Positions 7,676 to 17,586 of a stretch of DNA of 64,000 nucleotides are shown piece after piece. The DNA comes from an uncultured Collinsella sp. (GTDB lineage: Bacteria > Actinomycetota > Coriobacteriia > Coriobacteriales > Coriobacteriaceae). Positions within the stretch are counted from its first letter, which is position 1. Every line of letters starts with the position of its first letter. Made by a program: the position numbers and the translations under genes. The notes under the pieces were generated by a model. The model did not search any database. It was not told the DNA's origin and was given only the letters and a program-made list of their open reading frames with translations. The stretch spans positions 1 to 64,000 of the forward strand of contig UQID01000004.1 in the NCBI GenBank assembly GCA_900541045.1, in the 5' to 3' direction.

Positions 7676-8506
7676 ATGACTAACCAGGAACTGGCGAAGG
7701 TCGCCAATGAGGTCAGGAAGGGTGTCGTGACTGCGGTTCACGCCGCCAAGTCGGGGCATCCGGGCGGATCGCTTGGCGCCGCCGACATTATGACCTACCT
7801 CTTCTTTGAGGAAATGGATGTCGATCCGGCGAATCCGAGCCGCGCCGAGCGCGATCGCTTTGTGCTCTCCAAGGGACATTGCGCTCCGGCGCTCTATGCC
7901 GTGCTCGCCGAGCGCGGGTTTTTTCCCAAGGAGGAGCTCGAGACGCTCCGTCATATCGGCAGCCGCCTGCAGGGTCATCCCAATATGAATGACACGCCGG
8001 GCGTCGACATGTCTACCGGATCGCTCGGTCAGGGTATCTCCGCCGCGGTTGGAATGGCACTTGCCGCAAAGCACTGGGGTGACAATTACCGCGTCTACAC
8101 GCTGTTAGGCGACGGCGAGTGCGAGGAAGGCCAGGTGTGGGAGGCGGCTATGTTCGCCGGCAACCACGACCTGGATAACCTCGTCGCTATCGTCGATCAC
8201 AATGGCCTGCAAATTGACGGTAGTATCGACGAAGTTAACTCGGCTATGCCACTTGCCGACAAGTTCCGCGCCTTTAAGTGGCATGTGATCGAGCTCGCCG
8301 ACGGTAACGACATGGCGCAGATTGCCGCCGCCTTTGCCGAGGCGCGCAAAGTGAGCGCCTCGCCTGTGGCCATTATCGCCGAGACGGTGAAGGGCAAGGG
8401 CGTTTCCTTTATGGAAAACCAGGTGGGCTGGCACGGCAAGGCACCCAACGATGAACAGTTTGAGCAGGCCATGGCCGAGCTCGCAGCAGCAGGGGAGGAG
8501 CTCTAA
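7676..8506 (+). CDS. transketolase, N-terminal subunit
   Basis: This 276-residue protein is the thiamine-diphosphate-binding half of a two-gene transketolase. GHPGGSLGAADI near the N-terminus, and GDGECEEGQVWEA followed by VDHNGLQIDG, form the GDG...N cofactor motif. With the C-terminal subunit it moves two-carbon ketol units between sugar phosphates. The ATG at 7676 follows GAGAGGAA; the frame could extend to 7598 but has no site there. Its TAA overlaps the ATG of the next gene (TAATG), so the two subunits are translationally coupled. Split transketolases are common in anaerobes and some are specialised for particular pentose or apulose phosphates, so the substrate may be pathway-specific. 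Confidence 0.9.
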   Translation: MTNQELAKVANEVRKGVVTAVHAAKSGHPGGSLGAADIMTYLFFEEMDVDPANPSRAERDRFVLSKGHCAPALYAVLAERGFFPKEELETLRHIGSRLQGHPNMNDTPGVDMSTGSLGQGISAAVGMALAAKHWGDNYRVYTLLGDGECEEGQVWEAAMFAGNHDLDNLVAIVDHNGLQIDGSIDEVNSAMPLADKFRAFKWHVIELADGNDMAQIAAAFAEARKVSASPVAIIAETVKGKGVSFMENQVGWHGKAPNDEQFEQAMAELAAAGEEL

Positions 8507-9444
8507 TGGCAGACGTCAAGAAAGTCGCCACGCGCGTTAGCTATGGCGAGGCACTTGTCGAGCTGGGCAATGAGCGCGATGACTTTGTGGTTCTCGATGC
8601 CGATTTGGCCGCCGCCACCCAGACCGGTAAGTTTAAGGCTGCGCACCCTGAGCGCTTCTACGATGCCGGCATTGCCGAAAGCAACTTGATGGGACTTGCC
8701 GCCGGCATTGCGACCACGGGCCACGTTGCCTTTGCGAGCACCTTTGCCATGTTCGCCGCCGGCCGCGCGTACGAGCAAGTTCGTAATTCCATCGGCTATC
8801 CGCACCTCAATGTCAAAATCGGCGCCACGCATGCGGGCATCTCGGTCGGCGAAGACGGCGCCACGCATCAGTGCTGTGAGGACATTGCGCTCATGCGCAC
8901 GATCCCGGGGATGACGGTGATCGTTCCCGCCGATGACATCGAGGCTCGTGCTTGCGCGCGCGCCGCCTATGAGTTTGAGGGTCCGGTCTACATGCGTTTC
9001 GGCCGCCTGGCAACACCGGTCATCAACGACCGCGAGGACTATGAGTTCAAGATTGGCCGCGGCGTGGTCGTGCGCGAGGGGTCCGATGTGACTATCGTCG
9101 CATGCGGCCTCATGGTCGCCGAGGCGCTTGAGGCTGCCGAGACGCTCGCTGCCGATGGTATTGACGCCGAGGTCATCAACATGCACACGATCAAGCCACT
9201 TGATGAGCGCCTGGTGGTTGCCAGCGCCAAGAAGACCGGTCGCGTGGTCACCGCCGAGGAACATTCGATTATCGGTGGTCTTGGCGAGGCCGTGGCTTCG
9301 GTGCTCGCGGAGCAGCATCCGGTGCCGATACGACGCGTCGGCGTGCGCGATGTGTACGGCGAGTCCGGCCCTGCGGTCGATTTGCTGCACAAGTACGGTT
9401 TGGACTCCGACGGTATCGAAGCTGCGGTCAGGTCTGTGTTGTAA
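8506..9444 (+). CDS. transketolase, C-terminal subunit
   Basis: This 312-residue protein carries the pyrimidine-binding and C-terminal transketolase domains. Visible landmarks are FYDAGIAESNLMGLAAGIA (family glutamate region), HAGISVGEDGATHQCCEDIA and a C-terminal Rossmann-like domain starting near GSDVTIVACGLMV. It pairs with the preceding gene, whose stop overlaps its start. It is the last gene of the pentose/PTS island; a strong hairpin follows at 9607. Confidence 0.9.
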   Translation: MADVKKVATRVSYGEALVELGNERDDFVVLDADLAAATQTGKFKAAHPERFYDAGIAESNLMGLAAGIATTGHVAFASTFAMFAAGRAYEQVRNSIGYPHLNVKIGATHAGISVGEDGATHQCCEDIALMRTIPGMTVIVPADDIEARACARAAYEFEGPVYMRFGRLATPVINDREDYEFKIGRGVVVREGSDVTIVACGLMVAEALEAAETLAADGIDAEVINMHTIKPLDERLVVASAKKTGRVVTAEEHSIIGGLGEAVASVLAEQHPVPIRRVGVRDVYGESGPAVDLLHKYGLDSDGIEAAVRSVL

Positions 9445-9606
9445 GGAAGACTTCCACGGGATTGGTATCCGCCAACCAAGTGACGATTGGGTATACCGCC
9501 GCCTCTCGCGAGCACCGATCCCGTTGAGATCGCGGAGCTCATCAATGGCGGACTCGAAGACTAGAACGGTCATCCCGTTCAATCAATCGATCCTTCTCCA
9601 AGGAAA

Positions 9607-9639
9607 AGGGCCGCGACGCCATAGAGGTGTCGCGGCCCT
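9607..9639 (+). terminator. hairpin terminator after the transketolase genes
   Basis: AGGGCCGCGAC pairs with GTCGCGGCCCT around GCC-ATAGA-GGT. The following TGTCTGCGTTT is only moderately T-rich. It marks the end of the sugar island. Confidence 0.6.
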
Positions 9640-9650
9640 GTCTGCGTTTC

Positions 9651-9695
9651 CCCAGATAAAACCTGCCAAAATGAACCTGTCCCTTATTGGCAGGT
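9651..9695. repeat. palindromic repeat, family E, copy 1
   Basis: Read on the minus strand this is ACCTGCCAATAAGGGACAGG followed by TTCATTTTGGCAGGTTTTATC and TGGG. CCTGCCAA pairs with TTGGCAGG. A near-identical copy lies at 12789-12834 in the opposite orientation. The centre (AAGGGACAGG) resembles the centre of families A and B. Confidence 0.75.
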
Positions 9696-9720
9696 CTGCG
9701 GGTCAATGCCCGCCAAACGA

Positions 9721-9787
9721 AGTTGCGGTGGAATAGTTCCTGTTTGTGCCCGATTGGCCGCAAGACAGGAACTATTCCACCGCAACT
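9721..9787. repeat. long perfect inverted repeat, family C, copy 1
   Basis: Two perfect 23-base arms (9721-9743 and 9765-9787), beginning AGTTGCGGTGGAATA, enclose a 21-base loop just downstream of larE. A second member lies at 52350-52416 with the same outer 15 bases but a different inner arm. It could also end larE transcription. Confidence 0.8.
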
Positions 9788-9799
9788 CATCGGGAAGCG

Positions 9800-10678
9800 C
9801 TATTGGTTCATGTTGCCGTGGATGTAGGGGGTGACCTCGGGGGAGATGTGGCCGCAGCCTAGGTCGCGCAGGGCCGATTCGATCGCAGCGGGCAGCGGGG
9901 TCTTGCCCTCGGTATCGACGGCGGTGCCGCCGAGGGCGGCAATCTTGACGACATCTGCGGGTGCGGCTTCGATATGCATGCAGCCGCCGACCAAGCGCGC
10001 GCGAACCTGCGCCAGACCAAGATCGTGTAGGTAATCCTCGCAGGCGCGGATCAAATCGACCTTCTCGCGCGTAAGCTCCTCGCCCGTGGGGACGCGCGTG
10101 GCAAGACAGGCTCCCGCCGGCAGGCTCCAAACGGGATAGCCCCATGCACGCAACAGCTCGCGCTCTTCGTTCTTGGTAAAGCCGACCTCCATGAGAGGGG
10201 AGCGTACGCCGAGCTCTTCTGCCGCGCGCATGCCGGGGCGGTAGTCACCGCGATCGCTTGCATTGCTGCCATCGATGACGGTGGAAAAGCCCAGCGACTT
10301 GGCGTGGTTGACGATGGCGGTAAAGCCGGCCTGCTTGCAGTGGTAGCAGCGATTGGCGTCGTTGCAGGCTACTTGGGGGAGCTGCAGCTGATCGACCGAA
10401 AGATTGAGCACGGGGAGCTTAAAATGCGGCCCCTCATTGGTTTGTCCGTCAACGGATCGCTCAAACGAGGTTTGTTCGGGCGTGCCGATGAGCGGCGTGG
10501 TGAGGTGAACGAGAAGCGTGCTGGCAGGCATAATGCGGGCGCAGACCGCGGCCAAAAAGCTGCTATCGACGCCACCGGAAAAGCCGATGGCGACGCGTCC
10601 GTATGCCAAAAGCAACTGCTCGAGCGTCGCGAGTTTGTCCTGAAGCTCCTCTGCAGGTGCAGTAGTGTCTGAAAGCAT
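9800..10678 (-). CDS. larE: LarE-type ATP-dependent sulfur transferase for the nickel-pincer cofactor
   Basis: This 292-residue protein has the PP-loop SGGVDSS near residue 35, NDANRCYHCK near 115 and PAGACLATRVPTGEELT near 180, all characteristic of LarE. LarE activates pyridinium-dicarboxylate mononucleotide by adenylylation and inserts sulfur during synthesis of the nickel-pincer nucleotide used by lactate racemase and related LarA enzymes. The Cys in GACLATR matches the position of the sacrificial cysteine of the well-studied lactobacillus enzyme. No larA, larB or larC lies in the window, so the gene is isolated from its usual partners. It is divergent from the HAD gene at 10846. Confidence 0.85.
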   Translation of the reverse strand: MLSDTTAPAEELQDKLATLEQLLLAYGRVAIGFSGGVDSSFLAAVCARIMPASTLLVHLTTPLIGTPEQTSFERSVDGQTNEGPHFKLPVLNLSVDQLQLPQVACNDANRCYHCKQAGFTAIVNHAKSLGFSTVIDGSNASDRGDYRPGMRAAEELGVRSPLMEVGFTKNEERELLRAWGYPVWSLPAGACLATRVPTGEELTREKVDLIRACEDYLHDLGLAQVRARLVGGCMHIEAAPADVVKIAALGGTAVDTEGKTPLPAAIESALRDLGCGHISPEVTPYIHGNMNQ

Positions 10679-10845
10679 GAAACGATCCTTACCATTGAGT
10701 ACTCGGTCGAAAACTATAATCCTACCGAGCTGCCTGTCATAAGACTTCCGCTTATGTAACGAAAGTGCAATATGCTATATACGTTATATACAAGTTTGTA
10801 AAGTGCGGTAGAGTGGCAGTAATGCAATCCGGTGAGGGGGCCGAT

Positions 10846-11496
10846 ATGATCAAGGCTGTTATTTTTGACATGGACGGAACGCTGGTCGATACCGAGCGTT
10901 TAGGCATCAAGGCATGGAAAGCGGGCGCTGCCGAGCTGGGGATCGCGATTGATGATGCTCTGATCCATCAGTTTATCGGCCGCACGCTGCCCGATGTCAT
11001 GGACATCCTTGATGAACATTACGGTAGTCGCGAAACCGCCGAGGCGATCTATGTCCGCCACAAGGAGATTCGCGACGAGATAGTCAAGACCGAACTGGAG
11101 CTTAAGGCCGGCGCCGCCGAGTGTCTAGACGAGCTGCTGGCTGCGGGCTATCACGTGGGCCTTGCGACGTCGTCGCGCCACGTTACGGCGGAGCGCAACC
11201 TTAAGATGGTCGGCCTCTTTGACAAGTTTGAAACGGTGACCTGTGGCGAGGACGTCGTGCACGGCAAGCCCAACCCTGAGATGTACCTGCTTGCCTGCGA
11301 GCGCGCGGGCTTCGCTCCCGAGGAATGTGCCGTGGTCGAGGATTCGCGCAACGGCTGCGTCTCGGGTATCACGGCCGGCTGCCACGTCTTTGCCGTCCCC
11401 GATATCGTGCCGCTGCCGCAGGACGTGGTGGATGGCTGCGAGGCCGTGCTCGACACGTTGTTCGATCTGACGGCGGCGGTCAAGGCCGTGCGCTAG
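10846..11496 (+). CDS. HAD-superfamily hydrolase (beta-phosphoglucomutase/phosphatase-like)
   Basis: This 216-residue protein shows all four HAD motifs: DMDGT (nucleophile Asp near residue 8), ATSSR (motif II), HGKPNPEMYLLA (motif III Lys) and VVEDSRNGC (motif IV acidic pair). The alpha-helical cap between motifs I and II is of the phosphoglycolate-phosphatase/beta-phosphoglucomutase kind. It probably dephosphorylates or isomerises a small phosphosugar; the substrate is not predictable. The ATG at 10846 follows GAGGGGG. A frame starting at 10765 lacks a ribosome site. Confidence 0.82.
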   Translation: MIKAVIFDMDGTLVDTERLGIKAWKAGAAELGIAIDDALIHQFIGRTLPDVMDILDEHYGSRETAEAIYVRHKEIRDEIVKTELELKAGAAECLDELLAAGYHVGLATSSRHVTAERNLKMVGLFDKFETVTCGEDVVHGKPNPEMYLLACERAGFAPEECAVVEDSRNGCVSGITAGCHVFAVPDIVPLPQDVVDGCEAVLDTLFDLTAAVKAVR

Positions 11497-11535
11497 ACAA
11501 TTGCGGAGTTGAAACGAGCAATCGGCTGACCTTGC

Positions 11536-11583
11536 GCTTAAGCAAAAGAGGTCCGGCAATGGTCGGGCCTCTTTTGCTTAAGC
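11536..11583. terminator. bidirectional terminator between convergent genes
   Basis: GCTTAAGCAAAAGAGG pairs with CCTCTTTTGCTTAAGC, with A- and T-rich flanks on both strands, between the HAD gene and the LacI-type gene on the opposite strand. Confidence 0.8.
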
Positions 11584-11609
11584 GGCGTTTTGGCATACTG
11601 ACCGACGTG

Positions 11610-12722
11610 CTATAGATACGCGCCGAGGTTGATGGCGGTGGCTTCGGCTTGGCTGCTCGCCTGGGTACTGGCGCGCTCCAAGAGGAACGGCCGCACGAGT
11701 TCCTGACGGTTGATGTCCTCGGCGGCTGTGACCGCGGTAACGGTTCGAGCTGCGGAACCAATGCGGATGTGCTTGGTTTTTGCCGGCGCCTTGTTCTCGA
11801 TTTGCTCCATGAGCAGCTGGACACCCTTGCGGCCAATCTCGTAGCCCGGGGGTGCCACCGTGGTGAGGGGGACCGACCCGCTCCATGCAAGCGGGTTGCC
11901 GTCGCAGCCGGCCACGCGAACCTGTTCGGGGACGGAGATGCCTTTGTCGGTCAACGCCGAGATAACGCCCGAGGCCAATACATCGGTAAGGCCGATGACA
12001 AAATCGGGACGCTCGCCGGTAGAGCGCTCGGCAATCTGAGCGCCGATGCTGTAACCATCGGCAGCGGTATTCCATTCTCCGGCGTCAATGACCTCAATTT
12101 TGATATCGGGATGCAGGACGAGGGCCTTATGAATGCCAAGTACGCGCAGGGTGAGCTGCATAAATGCCGCTCTGCCCACAACGGTGATATGGCGCGCGCC
12201 GCGGGTGATGGCGAGCTCGGCGATAATGCGCCCTTGCGCCTCGTTGTCGGCGGCCACGTAGTAACCGGGTTCGGAGCAGTGGATGTCCAGATGGACGATC
12301 GGCACGGGCATCTTGGTCATTGCGGGGTGCCAATCGGGGGACGCCATAGGCTGAACCATGACACCGGACATCTGCGTGCCCATAAAATAGCGCAGGTAGT
12401 GGTCCTCGAGGATGTCGTCGTTATCGGCGTTGGCGATGAGCAGGTCATAGCCGTGCTTGCGGGCCTCGTTATGGGCGCCGCTGGCAATTTGGAGCGAGAA
12501 GCCATGGTCGAGACGGGGGAGGACCAGGCCAAAGGACTTGGTGGCGCCGCCCGCGAGCTGACGAGCACTTTGGTTGGGCAGGTAGCCAAGGCGATTGATG
12601 GTCTCGTTGATGAGCTTGAGGGTCTCGGGGCGCAGCTTTTCGGGGTGGTTGAGCGCGTTGGATACCGTGCCCAGTGAGACTCCTGCCTCGCGCGCGACGT
12701 CGCTGATTTTTACCTTTGCCAT
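11610..12722 (-). CDS. LacI-family transcriptional regulator
   Basis: This 370-residue protein starts MAKVKISDVAREAGVSLGTV, the LacI helix-turn-helix, with the hinge at about residues 45-60 and a periplasmic-binding-protein-like sugar domain after it. It has an unusually Ala/Ser/Gln-rich C-terminal tail. The ATG at 12722 follows AAGGGG; the frame extends to 12788 without a ribosome site. It is divergent from the Tat-type solute-binding lipoprotein at 12967, with two palindromic repeats between them, but that transporter looks amino-acid-specific, so the regulated genes are uncertain. Confidence 0.88.
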   Translation of the reverse strand: MAKVKISDVAREAGVSLGTVSNALNHPEKLRPETLKLINETINRLGYLPNQSARQLAGGATKSFGLVLPRLDHGFSLQIASGAHNEARKHGYDLLIANADNDDILEDHYLRYFMGTQMSGVMVQPMASPDWHPAMTKMPVPIVHLDIHCSEPGYYVAADNEAQGRIIAELAITRGARHITVVGRAAFMQLTLRVLGIHKALVLHPDIKIEVIDAGEWNTAADGYSIGAQIAERSTGERPDFVIGLTDVLASGVISALTDKGISVPEQVRVAGCDGNPLAWSGSVPLTTVAPPGYEIGRKGVQLLMEQIENKAPAKTKHIRIGSAARTVTAVTAAEDINRQELVRPFLLERASTQASSQAEATAINLGAYL

Positions 12723-12788
12723 AGCGGCCCCTTTGATGCGTTTCAAGTACGAGTCAGATTGTAGCATCGCCCGTTCCCAGGGTGTCAA

Positions 12789-12834
12789 AACCTACCAATT
12801 AGGGGCAGGTTTATTTTGGCAGGTTTTATCTGGG
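12789..12834. repeat. palindromic repeat, family E, copy 2
   Basis: This copy matches the family E repeat at 9651-9695 in the opposite orientation (ACCTACCAATTAGGGGCAGG, then TTTATTTTGGCAGGTTTTAT). One arm base differs, leaving CCTACCAA opposite TTGGCAGG. Confidence 0.75.
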
Positions 12835-12851
12835 CAAACACCGGAGTCCAG

Positions 12852-12888
12852 ACCACACAAAGGTGCCTGTCCCCTTTGTGGTGGTTTT
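12852..12888. repeat. palindromic repeat, family A, copy 1
   Basis: ACCACACAAAGG, then TGCCTGTCCCC, then TTTGTGGTGGT. It sits in the gap between the LacI-type gene and the solute-binding protein gene, 18 bases after a family E repeat. Other copies are at 14540, 16646 and 49915. Confidence 0.8.
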
Positions 12889-12966
12889 GCCGCAGCTGGG
12901 CTGCTCGCTAAACAGTGGAGTGTCTACAATAGAAGCCGCTTTGAACGTAGATTGAAAGGCTTTGGT

Positions 12967-13848
12967 ATGACTCGCGCTGTTTCTCGTCGTGATTTCCTGG
13001 GTTTGATCGCCGGTGCTGCAATGGTTGCGGCGAGCGGTTGCGCTGGCAGTGGCGCTGACAAGGGCTCTGCCGCTGGTTCTGCTGCGGTTGCGGGCGACGA
13101 TATCAAGGGCGCCAAGCTCACCTTTGTGGGCGACGATGCCTTTGCGCCCTATCGCTATCTGGAGACGCAGTCGGACGGCAAACAGAAGGTTGTCGGCCTG
13201 GACATCGCTATCGCTGACGAGATGGCCTCGCGCTTGGGCTTTTCTTACGACTTTGAGCCGCAGGACTTTGCCGCCACGCTTGCATCGGTGCAGAGCGATG
13301 ACAAGGCCTTTACCATGGCGATGAGCTCCAACGAAGAGCGCGAGCAGACCTATGACTTCACGCGCGGCTACTATCAGCCGCTTGTGGGCGTTCTCACGCT
13401 CGGCGGCGATCCCGTCAAGCGCGTTGAGGACCTCGCCGGCAAGTCTATCGCCTGCACCACCGGTACCGTGCAGAACAAGTTCATCGCCAAGGTCATGCCC
13501 GATGCTGATATTCACACGTACGACGGTGGCGACCAGTGCCTGCAAGAGGTGCTCGCCGGGCGCATCGATGCCTACCTGTGTGACGGCGCCGAGGGCCAGT
13601 CCATGCGCGATGCGAATGAGGGCCTGGTGCTGGGCCTGCTCGATCGCTCCGAGGCGAGCGATCACGTGGGCGTGTACCGCCTGATGGCCAAGAAGGGTGC
13701 CGGATTTGTCGCGGCGCTTGACGAATGCATCGGCGAGATGCTCGAGGACGGCACCATCGATGACTGCATCAAGCAGTATGTGGGCGCCGACTTCATGTGG
13801 AACGGCGACTATTCCGCTTCCGGTACGTCGACGGTTGCCGGAAAATAG
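12967..13848 (+). CDS. amino-acid-type ABC transporter substrate-binding lipoprotein with Tat signal
   Basis: This 293-residue protein is a family 3 solute-binding protein. The N-terminus has a twin-arginine motif, SRRDFLGL (residues 6-13), and a lipobox ASGC with Cys25, so it is probably folded before export and then lipid-anchored. The mature part contains the usual LDIAIADEMASRLGFSYDFE and KSIACTTGTVQNKF segments that bind polar amino acids or similar compounds. GAAAGG precedes the ATG at 12967. The permease gene follows 33 bases later, but no ATPase gene is adjacent. Confidence 0.87.
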   Translation: MTRAVSRRDFLGLIAGAAMVAASGCAGSGADKGSAAGSAAVAGDDIKGAKLTFVGDDAFAPYRYLETQSDGKQKVVGLDIAIADEMASRLGFSYDFEPQDFAATLASVQSDDKAFTMAMSSNEEREQTYDFTRGYYQPLVGVLTLGGDPVKRVEDLAGKSIACTTGTVQNKFIAKVMPDADIHTYDGGDQCLQEVLAGRIDAYLCDGAEGQSMRDANEGLVLGLLDRSEASDHVGVYRLMAKKGAGFVAALDECIGEMLEDGTIDDCIKQYVGADFMWNGDYSASGTSTVAGK

Positions 13849-13881
13849 CGAGCCGGTGAGGCGCGCGCCAAGGGCATGCTG

Positions 13882-14529
13882 ATGAAGTTTGAACTGCTAG
13901 AACCATATATACCGATGTTTATGAGCGGCCTGGTCGTGACCTGTCAGGTGACGGCCGCCGCGCTGGCCATAGCACTCGTCCTGGGCTTTCTCATTGCCGT
14001 GCTCAAGGTTTTGCCCTGTCGCCCATTGCGTGCGGTGCTCAACTTCTACACCTCTATCTTTCGCGGCGTGCCGCTCATCGTGTTACTTTTTTTGGCGTAC
14101 TTTGCGACGCCGCAGCTCACGGGCTTCAAAATTTCGATGTTTGCCGCCGGTGCCATTACACTGGGGCTCAACGGCTCAGCGACGGTGTCCGAGACGGTGC
14201 GCGGTGGTATCGAGGGCGTTGACAGGGGGCAGTACGATGCCGCTCGGGCCATCGGGCTTCGCTATGTTCCCATGATGCGCAAGATCATCGTTCCGCAGGC
14301 GATGCGCTCGATTGCCCCTGCTCTGGTCAACGAAGTGATCACGGTCCTCAAGAGCTCCTCGCTGGTGGCAACCATCGGCCTGATGGATATGATGCGCGCC
14401 GCCCAGAGCGTGCAGGCGCTCACCTATCGAGCCTTTGAACCGTTTTTAGTGGTGGCCGTGGTCTACTACGTCATTGTTATGGCACTCACGGCCCTGGGCA
14501 ATCGGCTCGAGCGCCGCCTGCGTCCCTAG
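13882..14529 (+). CDS. amino-acid-type ABC transporter permease (HisM/GlnP family)
   Basis: This protein of about 215 residues has several transmembrane helices and the cytoplasmic EAA loop GIEGVDRGQYDAARAIGL that docks the ATPase. The C-terminus has the common VITVLKSSSLVATIGLMDMM stretch. ATG codons lie at 13876 and 13882; AAGGG at 13870-13874 is better spaced for 13882. It forms a two-gene unit with the binding protein. The missing ATPase must be encoded elsewhere or shared with another system. Confidence 0.87.
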   Translation: MKFELLEPYIPMFMSGLVVTCQVTAAALAIALVLGFLIAVLKVLPCRPLRAVLNFYTSIFRGVPLIVLLFLAYFATPQLTGFKISMFAAGAITLGLNGSATVSETVRGGIEGVDRGQYDAARAIGLRYVPMMRKIIVPQAMRSIAPALVNEVITVLKSSSLVATIGLMDMMRAAQSVQALTYRAFEPFLVVAVVYYVIVMALTALGNRLERRLRP

Positions 14530-14539
14530 GGGAGTGCCA

Positions 14540-14574
14540 ACCACCGCAAAGGTGCCTGTCACCGTTGTGGTGGT
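14540..14574. repeat. palindromic repeat, family A, copy 2
   Basis: ACCACCGCAA, then AGGTGCCTGTCACCG, then TTGTGGTGGT. Relative to the other copies the arm has changed, and one G-U-type pair keeps the stem. It follows the permease gene. Confidence 0.75.
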
Positions 14575-14589
14575 AGGGTGTGTGCATCG

Positions 14590-14616
14590 AGTGGTATCCA
14601 GTTTAAGATACCACTT
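14590..14616. promoter_or_regulatory. inverted repeat upstream of glmS
   Basis: AGTGGTATC and GATACCACT form a nine-base inverted repeat with an eight-base spacer about 110 bases before glmS; TACAAT at 14645-14650 could be a -10 box. The pattern suits an operator or small hairpin. No glmS ribozyme is recognisable in the short leader. Confidence 0.4.
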
Positions 14617-14724
14617 CTGGTATATCAGCTTGCGTTTGTGTGAGTACAATACTCGGACGTTATACGTCTCAGCGCCCGTCGTGCGTGGGCGTTTTGCAGT
14701 CACGCGAGCGAAGGGATTTATCCT

Positions 14725-16572
<1,848 letters not shown>

Positions 16573-16596
16573 TCGAGTTCCGTTATCCTTACGATT

Positions 16597-16637
16597 AAGG
16601 CCCGGCTCCGTGTCATCAGACGGAGCTGGGCCTTTTT
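16597..16637 (+). terminator. glmS terminator
   Basis: AAGGCCCGGCTCCG pairs with CGGAGCTGGGCCTT (one mismatch), followed by TTTTT. Confidence 0.85.
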
Positions 16638-16645
16638 GTGTGGAG

Positions 16646-16685
16646 AAACCACCACAAAGGTGCCTGCCCCCTTTGTGGTGGTTTT
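16646..16685. repeat. palindromic repeat, family A, copy 3
   Basis: AAACCACCACAAAGG, TGCCTGCCCC, then CTTTGTGGTGGTTTT. It lies between convergent glmS and the GntR/FCD gene, and on the minus strand its A/T flank could also serve as a terminator. Confidence 0.8.
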
Positions 16686-16691
16686 GGCAGG

Positions 16692-17423
16692 TTAGCGGAG
16701 CTTGCTGGTCTCGAAATACTTGGGATATTGGTCCAGGACCTCGGTCTGGTTGCGGAACATCATATGCAGGTGCTTGCTGACCAAAAAGCTCGCCTCGATG
16801 GGGTCGCGGCCGGCGATGGCGCGGCGGATTTGCTTGTGCTCGTTAACAATCTCCTGATTGTCGAGCCTCTGCGTGGCGGCGCGCAGCCAGCGGAAGCGCT
16901 CCAGGTCGGCATTGGTCGCCTCGAGCCACGACCACACGGTGCTGCGGCACGCGATGCTAAAGATCATGCGGTGCATGAGGTTGTCGCTTAAAAAGAATCC
17001 GATGCGATCCTCTTCGGCCATGGCCTTTTCCTGCAGCGCGATGGCTCGGTCGAGCTGCTCGATGCCTGCCGAGGTGGCACGGGCGCAGCACTCCACAATC
17101 ACCTGTTTTTCCAAGTGTTCGCGAATGTAGCAGGCGCTCTCGGCAAAGGTGAGGTTGATGGGCGAGACATAGGTGCCGCTTTGGGGCACGGTGCGCACCA
17201 GACCCTCTTGCGCCAGACGCACCAGCGCCTCGCGCACAGGGGTGCGTCCCATATCCAGGTCATCGCAAAGCTGCTTGACGCCTAGCTTTTCGCCCGGCTT
17301 GTAGTCCAGGTAGACGATTTTGCGCCGAATGGTGTGGTAGGACTGGTCCTGTAGGCTCGTTTCCTGCTCGCCGATGTGCATCGATTCTTCCATTGCGCCT
17401 CGCAACTGTTCTATCAAACTCAT
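16692..17423 (-). CDS. GntR-family regulator, FadR/FCD type
   Basis: This 243-residue protein has an N-terminal winged helix (YHTIRRKIVYLDYKPGEKLG, then LCDDLDMGRTPVREALVRLA) and an all-helical FCD domain at about residues 95-225 that in this family binds organic acids or similar ligands. It is divergent from the YeiH-type gene at 17587 with about 160 bases between the starts, so that gene is its likely target. The effector cannot be inferred. Confidence 0.88.
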   Translation of the reverse strand: MSLIEQLRGAMEESMHIGEQETSLQDQSYHTIRRKIVYLDYKPGEKLGVKQLCDDLDMGRTPVREALVRLAQEGLVRTVPQSGTYVSPINLTFAESACYIREHLEKQVIVECCARATSAGIEQLDRAIALQEKAMAEEDRIGFFLSDNLMHRMIFSIACRSTVWSWLEATNADLERFRWLRAATQRLDNQEIVNEHKQIRRAIAGRDPIEASFLVSKHLHMMFRNQTEVLDQYPKYFETSKLR

Positions 17424-17586
17424 ATGTCAGTTGTTTATTATGCCGCGAACCAGCTCTCCGCGGTGGGTAATTCGGCTGTTGCCCGAGAACTATTGAGGCA
17501 TTTTAGTCTGTATTTGCGCAGGGCTGTGCTCAACATTGCCGTATCATAAGCCGTCGCAAACGTGAAATAGAAAGAAGGACTCCCAT

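Noticed and set aside
11649..12677. Long plus-strand frame of 342 codons opposite the LacI-type gene
   Set aside because: It is an antisense shadow. The minus strand has a clear LacI protein with ribosome site; the plus-strand translation has no recognisable domain.
14529..14724. glmS ribozyme in the leader
   Set aside because: The leader is short and shows none of the recognisable ribozyme core; only a small inverted repeat is visible.
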